A DNA stretch of 64,000 bases, taken from contig NZ_SMNQ01000013.1 of assembly GCF_004353505.1 (NCBI RefSeq), positions 142,452 through 206,451 of the forward strand, given 5' to 3'. Of the stretch, positions 44,891 through 53,488 are shown one piece after another; within the stretch, counting starts at the first letter, position 1, and every line of letters starts with the position of its first letter. Under the pieces are notes generated by a model. The model was not told the DNA's origin. It did no database searches and saw only the letters and a list, made by a program, of their open reading frames with translations. Made by a program: the position numbers and the translations under genes. The stretch comes from Streptomyces sp. WAC05374. GTDB lineage: Bacteria; Actinomycetota; Actinomycetes; Streptomycetales; Streptomycetaceae.

Positions 44891-46342
44891 ATGGGATCCA
44901 CGTCCGCCCGCAACGACGGTGACGGCCTCGGCCGTCGCGACCTCATCAAGCGGTCCGCCGCACTCGGCCTGATCACCGTCCCGGTCATGGGCGGGCTGTC
45001 CGCCTGCGCCACCGGCGGTGGCGGCGGCAACGACACGCAGACGAAGGCCCCCGGCGGCGCCAAGTCCGAGAAGAACCCGCTCGGCGTGGCCAAGGGCGCC
45101 GCACTGGAGGCGTTCATCTTCAAGGGCGGCCTCGGCGACCAGTACGCCAAGGACGCCGAGGCCGACTACAAGGCCACCTACGGCGCCGACGTCAAGCACA
45201 CCGGCACCCAGCAGGTCGGGCCCAAGCTCACCCCGCGCTTCGCGGGCGGCAACCCGCCGGACGTCATCGACAACTCCGGCGCCGACCACCTCGACATGAA
45301 CAAGCTCTCCACCCAGGGCCAGCTCCAGGACCTCGCCGCCCTGCTCGACGCGCCCTCCCTGGACGACCCGGCGAAGAAGGTCCGCGACACGATCCACCCG
45401 AGCACCATCGAGAAGGGCAAGCACGGCGACACCTTCGACGTCCTCTATTACGCCTTCACCATCTACGGCACCTGGTACTCGCAGAAACTGCTGGCCGACA
45501 AGGGCTGGGCGTACCCCAAGACCCTCTCCGAGATGGTCACCCTCTGCGGGGAGATCAAGAAGGCAGGCATCGCGCCCTGGACCTACGCGGGCAAATTCCC
45601 CTACTACGTCCACTTCAACCTGTTCGCCCAGATCGCGAAGATCGGCGGCATGGAGAAGTGGATCGCGATCGACAACCTGGAGCCGAACGCCTGGACCTCC
45701 AACGACGCGGTCAAGGAGGTCATCGAGCACTACGAGGAGCTCGCGGCCAAGAAGTACTTCCTCGAAGGCAGCCAGGGCCTGACCCACATCCAGTCCCAGA
45801 CCGCCTGGAACAAGGGCAAGGCCGTCTTCATCCCCAACGGCTCCTGGGTCGAGAACGAGGCCGCCCCCACCACGCCCGCCGACTTCGGCATGGCCGTCGG
45901 CGCCCTCTTCGACGGCACCGGTGACAGGATGCCGCACGGCACCCTGCGTGCCGAGCCGAGCGAGCCGTACATCGTCGCGAGCAAGGGCAAGAACCCGGCC
46001 GGCGGCATGGAACTGCTGCGCATCATGCTCTCCAGGAAGCACGCCCAGAACTTCGCCAAGAAGGTGAAGTCCCTGACCTGTGTCATGAACGCCACCGAGG
46101 GCATGACCCTCTCGCCCGGTCTCGCCTCCGCCAGCAAGGTCTTCAAGGAGGCGGGGGACAACCTGATCAGCCTTCAGCTCCAGGAGTGGTACCCGGCGCT
46201 CACCGACGAGAAGATCGGCGGCCTGACCGGCCAGCTCCTCGCCGGCGAACTGAAGGCGGCCGACTGGATCAAGAAGACCCAGGCGGAGTGCGACAAGGTC
46301 GCCAAGGACGACTCCGTCACCAAGTTCACGCGCACGGCATGA
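44891..46342 (+). CDS. ngcE: N-acetylglucosamine/diacetylchitobiose ABC transporter substrate-binding lipoprotein
   Basis: A 483-residue binding protein of the NgcE group. The N-terminus has twin arginines (GRRDLIKRSAALGLITVPVMGGLSAC) ending in a lipobox LSAC, so export is probably by Tat with lipidation. The mature domain has the solute-binding type 1 fold: GGNPPDVIDNSGADHLDMNKL, LYYAFTIYGTWYSQKLL, AVFIPNGSWVENE and GGMELLRIMLS. ATG 44891 follows CGAGGA at 7 nt. It is first in an operon with two permease genes and follows a DasR-like site, which fits uptake of chitin breakdown products. Confidence 0.9.
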   Translation: MGSTSARNDGDGLGRRDLIKRSAALGLITVPVMGGLSACATGGGGGNDTQTKAPGGAKSEKNPLGVAKGAALEAFIFKGGLGDQYAKDAEADYKATYGADVKHTGTQQVGPKLTPRFAGGNPPDVIDNSGADHLDMNKLSTQGQLQDLAALLDAPSLDDPAKKVRDTIHPSTIEKGKHGDTFDVLYYAFTIYGTWYSQKLLADKGWAYPKTLSEMVTLCGEIKKAGIAPWTYAGKFPYYVHFNLFAQIAKIGGMEKWIAIDNLEPNAWTSNDAVKEVIEHYEELAAKKYFLEGSQGLTHIQSQTAWNKGKAVFIPNGSWVENEAAPTTPADFGMAVGALFDGTGDRMPHGTLRAEPSEPYIVASKGKNPAGGMELLRIMLSRKHAQNFAKKVKSLTCVMNATEGMTLSPGLASASKVFKEAGDNLISLQLQEWYPALTDEKIGGLTGQLLAGELKAADWIKKTQAECDKVAKDDSVTKFTRTA

Positions 46343-46400
46343 CCACCTGAATCGCCTGACCTGACAGTTCGACAAACGAGGGGAAGGGCCGGGGAGCACC

Positions 46401-47324
46401 ATGCAACACGGCAAATACCGATTCATCGTGGGCTTCCTGGCCCTGCCTCTGCTCATCTACGGCGTCTTCGTCATCTCGCCGTTCGTCCAGGCCTTCCAGA
46501 TCTCGATGACCGACTGGTCCGGACTGGTCGGCACGGCGAAATTCGTGGGCCTGGACAATTTCAGCAAGCTGTGGGAAAGCGACGACTTCTGGAACGCGCT
46601 GCGCCACAACGTCTACATGCTGGCGCTCGTCCCCGTGGTCACGCTCGCGCTCGGCCTCTTCTTCGCCTTCATGCTCAATGTGGGCGGCCGCCGCCGGAGG
46701 AACGAAGTCGTCACCGGCGTCGCCGGCTCCCGGTTCTACAAGTTCGTCTTCTTCTTCCCGCAGGTCATCTCCATCACGATCATCGCCGTCATCTGGTTCA
46801 ACATCTACAATCCCGACCCCGACGACGGCATGCTCAACTCCCTGCTGGGCGCGGTGGGCCTGGACGGCCTCCAGAACTCCTGGCTGGGGGAGAAGAGCCT
46901 CGCCCTGTGGTGCATCAGCGCGGTCATGGTCTGGGGCCACGTCGGTTTCTACGTGGTGCTCTTCTCCGCCGCCATGGCCTCCATTCCCCGGGACATCTAC
47001 GAGGCGGCACTGCTCGACGGCGCCAGCCGCTTCCACACCTTCTTCCGGATCACCCTCCCGCTGCTGTGGGACACGGTCCAGACCGGCTGGGTGTACATGG
47101 GGATCATCGCCCTGGACGCCTTCGCGCTGGTGCAGATCATGTCCGTGAACATGGGCGGCCCGGACGGCGCCACCGACGTCATGCCGCTGCGGCTGTACCT
47201 GACGGCGTTCCGGGACAGCCAGTTCGGCTACGCCGCCGCCATGGGCGTCGCGATGCTCATCGTCACCATGACGTTCGCCGTGCTCACGATGCGCTTCGCG
47301 CGGCGTGAGCGGATCGAGTACTAG
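46401..47324 (+). CDS. ngcF: ABC sugar transporter permease
   Basis: A 307-residue MalF-type permease with six TM helices (starts YRFIVGFLALPLLIYGVFVISPF). The cytoplasmic EAA loop that contacts the ATPase reads YEAALLDGASRFHTFFRITLPLL. It has the ATG at 46401, 58 bp after ngcE, with GAGGGGAAGGGCCGGGGAGC upstream. It partners with NgcG; no ATPase gene lies in the operon, so the shared Streptomyces ATPase MsiK is the expected energiser. Confidence 0.9.
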   Translation: MQHGKYRFIVGFLALPLLIYGVFVISPFVQAFQISMTDWSGLVGTAKFVGLDNFSKLWESDDFWNALRHNVYMLALVPVVTLALGLFFAFMLNVGGRRRRNEVVTGVAGSRFYKFVFFFPQVISITIIAVIWFNIYNPDPDDGMLNSLLGAVGLDGLQNSWLGEKSLALWCISAVMVWGHVGFYVVLFSAAMASIPRDIYEAALLDGASRFHTFFRITLPLLWDTVQTGWVYMGIIALDAFALVQIMSVNMGGPDGATDVMPLRLYLTAFRDSQFGYAAAMGVAMLIVTMTFAVLTMRFARRERIEY

Positions 47325-47334
47325 GGGTACGGGG

Positions 47335-48264
47335 ATGACGACCGACGAGATCGAAGCGGTGACCAAGCAGGGGTCCCCGGCACCTGTGAAGGTCACCCGG
47401 CGGCTCGGCCCGACGACCGGCCGCACCTCCGAGGGCGGGGTACTCAACGTCTTCTCCCACGGCATCCTGGTCCTGTGGGCGCTGATGGTGGGCGTGCCCC
47501 TGCTGTGGGTGCTGTGGAGCGCCTTCAAGGACAGCAACGGCATCCTGACCGACCCGTGGGGCCTGCCGACGGTCCTGCACTGGGAGAACTGGTCCAACGC
47601 GTGGAACGACGCGAACATGGGCCAGTACTTCCTGAACACGGCGATCGTGGTGGGCGGCTCCGTCGTCGGCACGATGGTGCTCGGGTCGATGGCCGCCTAC
47701 GTCCTGGCCCGCTTCACCTTCCCCGGCAACCGGCTCATCTACTACCTGTTCGTCGCCGGGATGTCCTTCCCGGTCTTCATGCTGGTCATTCCGCTGTTCT
47801 TCGTGATGCGGGACTTCCCCGGCAGCTCGCTGCTGGCCACGTACCACGGGCTGATCCTGGTCTACATCGCGTACTCGCTGCCGTTCACCGTCTTCTTCAT
47901 GACGGCGTTCTTCCGTACGCTCCCGACCTCGGTGGCCGAAGCCGCGATGATCGACGGCGCCTCGCACTCCCGGACGTTCTTCCAGGTCATGCTGCCGATG
48001 GCCAAGCCGGGCCTGATCAGCATCGGCATCTTCAATTTCCTGGGGCAGTGGAACCAGTACCTGCTGCCGATGGTGCTCAACCAGCAGGAGGACAAGTACG
48101 TCCTCACCCAGGGCCTGGCGATGATCGCGCTGCAGCAGGGTTACGAGAACGACTGGGGCGCGCTGATGGCGGGCATGATGATCGCCATGCTGCCGGTGCT
48201 CATCGTGTACGCGATCTTCCAGCGGCAGGTGCAGTCGGGACTCACGGCCGGGGCGCTGAAGTAA
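47335..48264 (+). CDS. ngcG: ABC sugar transporter permease
   Basis: A 309-residue MalG-type permease. An N-terminal cytoplasmic tail of about 45 residues precedes six TM helices (starting ILVLWALMVGVPLLWVLWSAF). The EAA loop is VAEAAMIDGASHSRTFFQVMLPMAKPGL. ATG 47335 is 10 bp after ngcF with AGGGG upstream; the earlier in-frame GTG 47305 would overlap ngcF. It forms the transmembrane channel with NgcF. A hairpin terminator follows. Confidence 0.9.
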   Translation: MTTDEIEAVTKQGSPAPVKVTRRLGPTTGRTSEGGVLNVFSHGILVLWALMVGVPLLWVLWSAFKDSNGILTDPWGLPTVLHWENWSNAWNDANMGQYFLNTAIVVGGSVVGTMVLGSMAAYVLARFTFPGNRLIYYLFVAGMSFPVFMLVIPLFFVMRDFPGSSLLATYHGLILVYIAYSLPFTVFFMTAFFRTLPTSVAEAAMIDGASHSRTFFQVMLPMAKPGLISIGIFNFLGQWNQYLLPMVLNQQEDKYVLTQGLAMIALQQGYENDWGALMAGMMIAMLPVLIVYAIFQRQVQSGLTAGALK

Positions 48265-48291
48265 AGGTCGTCACCCGTACGGCTTACGAAA

Positions 48292-48337
48292 GGAAACGGC
48301 TCGTCGGTGGAGCTTCCGCTCCCGGCGGGCCGTTTCC
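48292..48337 (+). terminator. Terminator after ngcEFG
   Basis: GGAAACGGC (48292-48300) and GCCGTTTCC (48329-48337) form a perfect 9-bp stem, and the 28-nt loop can pair further (GGAGC/GCTCC). It lies 27 bp after the ngcG stop. Confidence 0.7.
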
Positions 48338-48483
48338 GTCTGTCGTGGTGGCAAATATCCGATTCATCCGCATCTCGTTCGCTCATCGGAGGCCCACAAC
48401 GCTCAAGGTCTTGACGGGGACCAACCCAAAAGGCTCAGCTTAGAGTTCACATGTTGGAGAAAACGGCAGGAGTGAGTGAGTCG

Positions 48484-49683
48484 ATGGAGACTCCGGGGTC
48501 GCAGACATCTCTGCATCGGGCCAATCTCGAGCGGGTCGTGCGCGCGGTGCGCATGGCCGGTTCGCTCACCCAGGCGGAGATCGCCAGGACCACCGGCCTG
48601 TCCGCCGCCACGGTCTCCAACATCGTCCGCGAGCTCAAGGACGGCGGCACCGTCGAGGTGACCCCCACCTCCGCGGGCGGGCGCCGGGCCCGCAGCGTCT
48701 CGCTCAGCGGGGACGCCGGCATCGTCATCGGCGTCGACTTCGGCCACACCCACCTGCGCGTCGCCGTCGGCAACCTGGCCCACCAGGTGCTCGCCGAGGA
48801 GTCGGAGCCGCTGGACGTGGACGCGTCCTCCGAGGAGGGCTTCGACCGGGCGCAGGCCCTGGTCAAACGGCTGATCACGGCCACCGGGATCGGTCCGGAC
48901 AAGGTGATCGGCGTGGGGCTCGGCGTGCCGGGCCCCATCGACGTCTCGTCCGGCACCCTCGGCTCCACCTCGATCCTGCCGGGCTGGACCGGCATCAACC
49001 CCAGCGAGGAGCTCTCCCGGCGCCTGGGCGTCCCGGTGTACGTGGACAACGACGCCAACCTGGGCGCGCTCGGCGAGCTGGTCTGGGGCGGCGGGCGCGG
49101 GGTCAAGGACCTGGCGTACATCAAGGTGGCCAGCGGTGTCGGCGCGGGGCTGGTGATCGACGGGCAGATCTACCGCGGTCCCGGCGGCACCGCCGGCGAG
49201 ATCGGCCACATCACGCTGGACGAGTCGGGGCCGGTGTGCCGCTGCGGCAACCGCGGCTGCCTGGAGACCTTCACCGCCGCCCGGTACGTGCTGCCGCTGC
49301 TCCAGCCCAGCCACGGGGCGGACCTGACCATGGAGCGGGTCGTCCAGCTCGCCCGCGAGGGCGACCCCGGCTGCCGCCGGGTGATCGGTGACGTCGGGCG
49401 GCACATCGGCAGCGGTGTGGCCAACCTCTGCAACCTCCTCAACCCCAGCCGTGTCGTGCTGGGCGGCGACCTGGCGGAGGCCGGGGAACTGGTGCTGGGG
49501 CCCATCCGCGAGTCGGTGTCGCGGTACGCCATTCCCAGTGCGGCCCGGCAGCTCTCGGTCGCCCCGGGGGCGCTCGGCGGACGTGCGGAGGTGCTGGGCG
49601 CGCTCGCGCTCGTGCTGAGTGAAATGGGCGATTCGACCCTGTTGGAGAGCGCCCTGCCGTCGGCTACGCCTGCGTTCACTTAG
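48484..49683 (+). CDS. rok7B7: ROK-family transcriptional regulator (Rok7B7-like)
   Basis: A regulator of about 400 residues. The N-terminal winged helix (SLTQAEIARTTGLSAATVSNIVRELKDGGTVEV) precedes a ROK sugar-kinase-fold domain with DFGHTHLRVAVG, GVPGPID, VDNDANLGALGE and the zinc motif GPVCRCGNRGCLETF. The genomic position between ngcEFG and xylFGH matches Rok7B7 of S. coelicolor, a pleiotropic regulator of carbon control and antibiotic production. Starts at ATG 48451, GTG 48472 or ATG 48484 are possible; AGGAG (48468-48472) best suits the last, though 11 nt away. It is a candidate for binding the CGTTGTCA repeats in the xylF promoter. Confidence 0.88.
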   Translation: METPGSQTSLHRANLERVVRAVRMAGSLTQAEIARTTGLSAATVSNIVRELKDGGTVEVTPTSAGGRRARSVSLSGDAGIVIGVDFGHTHLRVAVGNLAHQVLAEESEPLDVDASSEEGFDRAQALVKRLITATGIGPDKVIGVGLGVPGPIDVSSGTLGSTSILPGWTGINPSEELSRRLGVPVYVDNDANLGALGELVWGGGRGVKDLAYIKVASGVGAGLVIDGQIYRGPGGTAGEIGHITLDESGPVCRCGNRGCLETFTAARYVLPLLQPSHGADLTMERVVQLAREGDPGCRRVIGDVGRHIGSGVANLCNLLNPSRVVLGGDLAEAGELVLGPIRESVSRYAIPSAARQLSVAPGALGGRAEVLGALALVLSEMGDSTLLESALPSATPAFT

Positions 49684-49697
49684 ATAACGGATGGCAC

Positions 49698-49716
49698 CGT
49701 TGTCATCTCGTTGTCA
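49698..49716 (+). promoter_or_regulatory. CGTTGTCA direct repeats in the xylF promoter
   Basis: CGTTGTCA occurs at 49698-49705 and 49709-49716, 11 bp apart (one helical turn). The same half-site makes up the GH92 palindrome at 44525-44536, suggesting a common sugar regulator. Confidence 0.55.
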
Positions 49717-49732
49717 ATTTACTCCTTGACGA

Positions 49733-49779
49733 CGACGTTGCGGCCGAGTTGACTTCCAGCCACCTCGGCCGCAACGTCG
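49733..49779 (+). other. 16-bp perfect stem-loop just upstream of xylF
   Basis: CGACGTTGCGGCCGAG (49733-49748) and CTCGGCCGCAACGTCG (49764-49779) pair without a mismatch around a 15-nt loop, ending 26 nt before the xylF ATG and about 11 nt before its ribosome site. It could be an attenuator, an mRNA stabiliser or a protein-binding palindrome. Confidence 0.75.
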
Positions 49780-49805
49780 CGGCCTCGTCAGGGAGGCAAC
49801 CCCAC

Positions 49806-50906
49806 ATGAACGCAATGACGCGACGCATCGTCATAGGCACGGCAGCGGTATCCATGGCCGCTTCCCTCGCCGCTTGTGGCAAGGCGGGCGACGGCGACAC
49901 CGCCGGCGGCAGTGGAGGCGACAGCAAGACCATCGGTCTGCTGCTGCCGGAGAACAAGACGACCCGATACGAGACGTTCGACCGCCCGATCATCGAGGCG
50001 AAGATCAAGGCGCTGTGCGGTGACTGCGACGTCAAGTACAACAACGCCGCGCAGGACACCGAGACCCAGAAGAAGCAGTTCGACGCGCTGGTCACGCAGG
50101 GCGTCAAGGTGATCATCCTCGACTCGGTCGACTACAAGGCCACCAAGTCCTGGGTGCAGCGGGCCGAGAAGCAGGGCGTGAAGGTCGTGGCGTACGACCG
50201 CCTGGCCGAGGGTCCGATCTCCGCGTACGTCAGCTACGACAACGAGAAGATCGGCCGCCTCCAGGGCGAGGGCCTGGTCAAGGCGCTGGGCGCCAAGGCC
50301 AAGGACAGCAACGTCGTCATGATCAACGGCTCGCCGACCGACCCGAACGCCCCGCTGTTCAAGAAGGGCGCGCACAGCGTCCTGGACACCGGCGTCAAGA
50401 AGGTCGTCTACGAGCAGGACATCCCGGACTGGTCCCCGGACGAGGCCAACAAGAAGATGGGCGCCGCCATCGACTCCCTGGGCAAGAACGGCTTCCAGGG
50501 CGTGTACTCCGCCAACGACGGCATGGCCGGCGGCATCATCACCGCGCTGAAGAAGCAGGGCATCAAGGTCCCGGTGGGCGGCCAGGACGCCGAGCTGGCG
50601 GGCCTCCAGCGCATCCTGACGGGTGACCAGGCGTTCACGATCTACAAGCAGATCAAGCCGGAGGCCGAGACCACGGCCGAGATCGCGGTCCGCCTGCTGA
50701 AGGGCGAGAAGATCGACGACCTCGCCACGACGAAGGTCACCAGCCTCACCGGTGAGTTCAAGGACATCCCGGCCAAGCTGTACGACGCGCAGATCGTGAC
50801 CAAGGAGAACATCGCCTCCACGATCATCGCGGACAAGGTCTACAAGGCCGCGGACATCTGCACCGCCGAGTACCAGGCGGCCTGCGCGGCGGCCGGCATC
50901 AAGTAG
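49806..50906 (+). CDS. xylF: D-xylose-type ABC transporter substrate-binding lipoprotein
   Basis: A 366-residue periplasmic-binding-protein type 1 (ribose/xylose-like) lipoprotein: signal MNAMTRRIVIGTAAVSMAASLAAC with lipobox LAAC, a Gly/Ser linker, then IGLLLPENKTTRYETFDRPIIEAKIKALCGDCDVKYNNA, DSVDYKATKSWVQRAEKQGVKVVAYDRL and GVYSANDGMAGGIITALKKQG. These are XylF-like features. ATG 49806 follows GGGAGG. An ATPase and permease gene follow after a 344-bp spacer. Xylose is the family-based substrate; other pentoses are possible. Confidence 0.88.
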   Translation: MNAMTRRIVIGTAAVSMAASLAACGKAGDGDTAGGSGGDSKTIGLLLPENKTTRYETFDRPIIEAKIKALCGDCDVKYNNAAQDTETQKKQFDALVTQGVKVIILDSVDYKATKSWVQRAEKQGVKVVAYDRLAEGPISAYVSYDNEKIGRLQGEGLVKALGAKAKDSNVVMINGSPTDPNAPLFKKGAHSVLDTGVKKVVYEQDIPDWSPDEANKKMGAAIDSLGKNGFQGVYSANDGMAGGIITALKKQGIKVPVGGQDAELAGLQRILTGDQAFTIYKQIKPEAETTAEIAVRLLKGEKIDDLATTKVTSLTGEFKDIPAKLYDAQIVTKENIASTIIADKVYKAADICTAEYQAACAAAGIK

Positions 50907-51250
50907 CCCGGCCCCTCCCGGACCGGTCCGGCGCCCGCCCCTCCACGCCCCGCAAGCGCGGGCGGGCGCCGGACTCACCTCCCCGGGACGGCAGCCCCGG
51001 CCACGACCGGCCACCGGGCCACCGGCGGCGGCCCCACCGGCCCCACCGCCGTGACCGGCCACGTGCCACCCGGCCACGGCCACCGGCCAACCAGCCGGCG
51101 CCACCGGCCGCCCGCCCCGGCCACCCGCCCCCGGCCCCCGCCGGCGGGCCGACATCCGCCCGCCGCCACCCGCCGGCGGGTACCGCACACCACCCCTGTG
51201 CTTCACGTACCACCATCCCCGCCGGACAGGCGGCGAAGGAGATGATTCAC
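50907..51250. other. Low-complexity GC-rich spacer between xylF and xylG (344 bp)
   Basis: Very GC-rich DNA with many imperfect copies of CCACCGGCC and CCGGCCAC, mainly at 50995-51180. I see no coding frame with normal codon use. AAGGAG at 51236-51241 is the xylG ribosome site. The repeats can fold strongly and may lower expression of the downstream genes relative to xylF or stabilise the xylF 3' end. Confidence 0.6.
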
Positions 51251-52036
51251 GTGTTCGCTACGCCAGTGCTGGCGTTGCGCGGAGTCTCCAAGCGGTTCGG
51301 CGCCGTCCAGGCGCTCACCGACGTAGACCTGGAGATCCATGCCGGTGAGGTCGTCGCCCTGGTCGGCGACAACGGCGCCGGCAAGTCGACGCTCGTCAAG
51401 ACCATCTCGGGTGTCCACCCGATCGACGACGGCACCATCGAGTGGGAGGGCAACGCGGTCAGGATCAGCCGGCCGAACGACGCCCAGGAGCTCGGGGTCG
51501 CCACCGTGTACCAGGACCTCGCCCTGTGCGACAACCTCGACGTCGTCGCCAACCTCTTCCTCGGCAGCGAGCTGAAGAGCCTCTCCGTCCTGGACGAGAT
51601 CGCCATGGAGAAGCGCGCCAAGGAGCTGCTGGACACGCTGTCCATCCGCATCCCCAGCGTCCGCATCCCCGTCGCCTCCCTGTCCGGAGGCCAGCGCCAG
51701 GTCGTGGCCATCGCCCGCGCCCTGATCGGCGACCCCAAGATCGTCATCCTCGACGAGCCGACCGCCGCCCTCGGCGTCGAGCAGACCGCCCAGGTCCTCG
51801 ACCTGGTCGAGCGGCTGCGCGAGCGCGGCCACGGAGTCATCCTCATCAGCCACAACATGGCCGACGTCCGCGCCGTCGCGGACAAGGTCGCCGTCCTGCG
51901 CCTGGGCCGCAACAACGGTGTCTTCGACGTCAAGGACACCACGCACGAAACGATCATCGCCGCGATCACCGGTGCCACGGACAACGCCGTGACCCGCCGG
52001 CAGGCGCGTACGGCCACGAAGGAGGACGCGAAGTGA
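51251..52036 (+). CDS. xylG: Sugar ABC transporter ATPase (single-domain XylG)
   Basis: A 261-residue ABC ATPase: Walker A GDNGAGKSTL, Q-loop VYQDLAL, signature LSGGQRQ, Walker B IVILDEPTAAL and switch His in ISHNM. E. coli XylG/RbsA-type proteins have two fused domains of about 500 residues; this one has a single domain, so two copies must assemble with XylH. GTG 51251 is 9 nt after AAGGAG; ATG 51242 directly abuts the ribosome site and is unlikely. The stop overlaps xylH by GTGA. Confidence 0.9.
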   Translation: MFATPVLALRGVSKRFGAVQALTDVDLEIHAGEVVALVGDNGAGKSTLVKTISGVHPIDDGTIEWEGNAVRISRPNDAQELGVATVYQDLALCDNLDVVANLFLGSELKSLSVLDEIAMEKRAKELLDTLSIRIPSVRIPVASLSGGQRQVVAIARALIGDPKIVILDEPTAALGVEQTAQVLDLVERLRERGHGVILISHNMADVRAVADKVAVLRLGRNNGVFDVKDTTHETIIAAITGATDNAVTRRQARTATKEDAK

Positions 52037-53313
52037 GCGACCTCACCAAGACCCCCGCAGCCCCCGAGGAATCGGCGGCCCCCGTCCCCGCTGTCGACCC
52101 GCGGCTCCTCGTACGCGAGGAGGGCCTCAAGGGCTACTGGACCGAGTTCAAGCGCAAGGTGCGCGGCGGTGAGCTCGGCTCCCTGCCGGTGTTCATCGGG
52201 CTGATCGTCATCGCGATCGTCTTCCAGTCGCAGAACAGCAACTTCCTCTCCGCCAGCTCCGTCGCCAACATCGCCGTCTACACCTCCGGCCTCGGCATCA
52301 TGGCGGTCGGCATCGTCTTCGTCCTGATCCTCGGCGAGATCGACCTCTCGGTCGGCTCCGTCGCGGGCGTCGGCGCCGCCGTGTGGGCCGTGCTCAATGT
52401 GAGCAACGGCATGAACGACTGGCTCGCCGTCGCGATCGCCGTCCTCTCCGGCCTCGCGCTCGGCCTGCTGCACGGCTTCTTCTTCGCCAAGATCGGCGTC
52501 CCGGCGTTCGTCGTCACCCTCGCCGGCTTCCTCGGCTGGAGCGGCCTCCAGATCTGGCTCATGGGCAAGGAAGGCTCCATCAACGCCCCCACCGGCAGCG
52601 TCGTGGAGCACCTGACCGGCTACTACTTCGAGGACAAGGCCGCCGCCTACGGCCTCGCCCTGGTGGCCGTCCTCGCCTACGCCGCGTCCCTGCTGCTGGA
52701 CAGCAAGCGCCGCAAGGCCGCCGCCCTGCCGGCCCGCCCCACCAGCGAGATCGTGCTGCGCGCCGGCTTCGTCGCCGTCCTGTGCTTCGCCGTGGCGTAC
52801 GTCCTGAACGAGCCCGCCGGCGCCCGCGGCCTGCCGCTGGCCCTGGTGCTCTTCCTCGCCGTCCTGGTCGTGGCCGACTTCGCCGCCCGCCGCACCACCT
52901 TCGGCCGCCAGGTCTTCGCGGTCGGCGGCAACGCCGAGGCGGCCCGCCGCGCCGGCATCAACGTCGACCGGGTCCGCATCCTGGTCTTCGGTCTCTCCGG
53001 CCTGCTCGCCGCCTTCGGCGGCCTCTTCGTGGCCAGCCTCTCCGGCGGTGCCACCAAGAGCCTGGGCGGCGGCAACACGCTGATGCTCGTCATCGCGGCG
53101 GCCGTCATCGGCGGCACCAGCCTCTTCGGCGGCCGCGGCAAGGTCTGGTCCGCGCTTCTGGGCATGATCGTGATCCAGTCGATCCAGCAGGGCCTGAACA
53201 TGCTCGGCATGGCGTCCGAGATCCAGTACATGATCACGGGCGCGGTGCTCCTGGCCGCCGTCGTGATCGACTCGGTCTCCCGCCGTACGCAGAAGACCGC
53301 AGGTCGCGCGTAA
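52033..53313 (+). CDS. xylH: Sugar ABC transporter permease (XylH)
   Basis: A 426-residue permease of the ribose/xylose (BPD_transp_2) family. About 45 cytoplasmic residues precede roughly ten to twelve TM segments. Family signatures are GIVFVLILGEIDLSVGSVAGVGA, GVPAFVVTLAGFLGWSGLQI, FAVGGNAEAARRAGINV and AAVIGGTSLFGGRGKVW. The GTG start (52033) overlaps the xylG stop and has GGAGG 8 nt upstream. A strong terminator follows, ending the xylFGH unit. Confidence 0.9.
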   Translation: MSDLTKTPAAPEESAAPVPAVDPRLLVREEGLKGYWTEFKRKVRGGELGSLPVFIGLIVIAIVFQSQNSNFLSASSVANIAVYTSGLGIMAVGIVFVLILGEIDLSVGSVAGVGAAVWAVLNVSNGMNDWLAVAIAVLSGLALGLLHGFFFAKIGVPAFVVTLAGFLGWSGLQIWLMGKEGSINAPTGSVVEHLTGYYFEDKAAAYGLALVAVLAYAASLLLDSKRRKAAALPARPTSEIVLRAGFVAVLCFAVAYVLNEPAGARGLPLALVLFLAVLVVADFAARRTTFGRQVFAVGGNAEAARRAGINVDRVRILVFGLSGLLAAFGGLFVASLSGGATKSLGGGNTLMLVIAAAVIGGTSLFGGRGKVWSALLGMIVIQSIQQGLNMLGMASEIQYMITGAVLLAAVVIDSVSRRTQKTAGRA

Positions 53314-53338
53314 CGCCGCGGAGGGTGTGACCACCCCC

Positions 53339-53369
53339 ATGCCCGGCGCCGACAACCGGCGCCGGGCAT
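53339..53369 (+). terminator. Terminator after xylFGH
   Basis: ATGCCCGGCGCCG (53339-53351) and CGGCGCCGGGCAT (53357-53369) form a perfect 13-bp stem with loop ACAAC, then TTGCTGCG. Confidence 0.88.
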
Positions 53370-53488
53370 TGCTGCGTCTGAGCCAATGGCTGACGCGTTA
53401 CGCACCGCCCGATGACCACCGTCGGAGGCGGAACATTAGACTCGACAAAATCGGCAGCTCGACCAGCTCAACACGCAAGGAGGCACGG

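Noticed and set aside
50995..51180. Possible CRISPR array in the xylF-xylG spacer
   Set aside because: The CCACCGGCC units are short, imperfect and adjacent, without uniform spacers; low-complexity DNA explains them.
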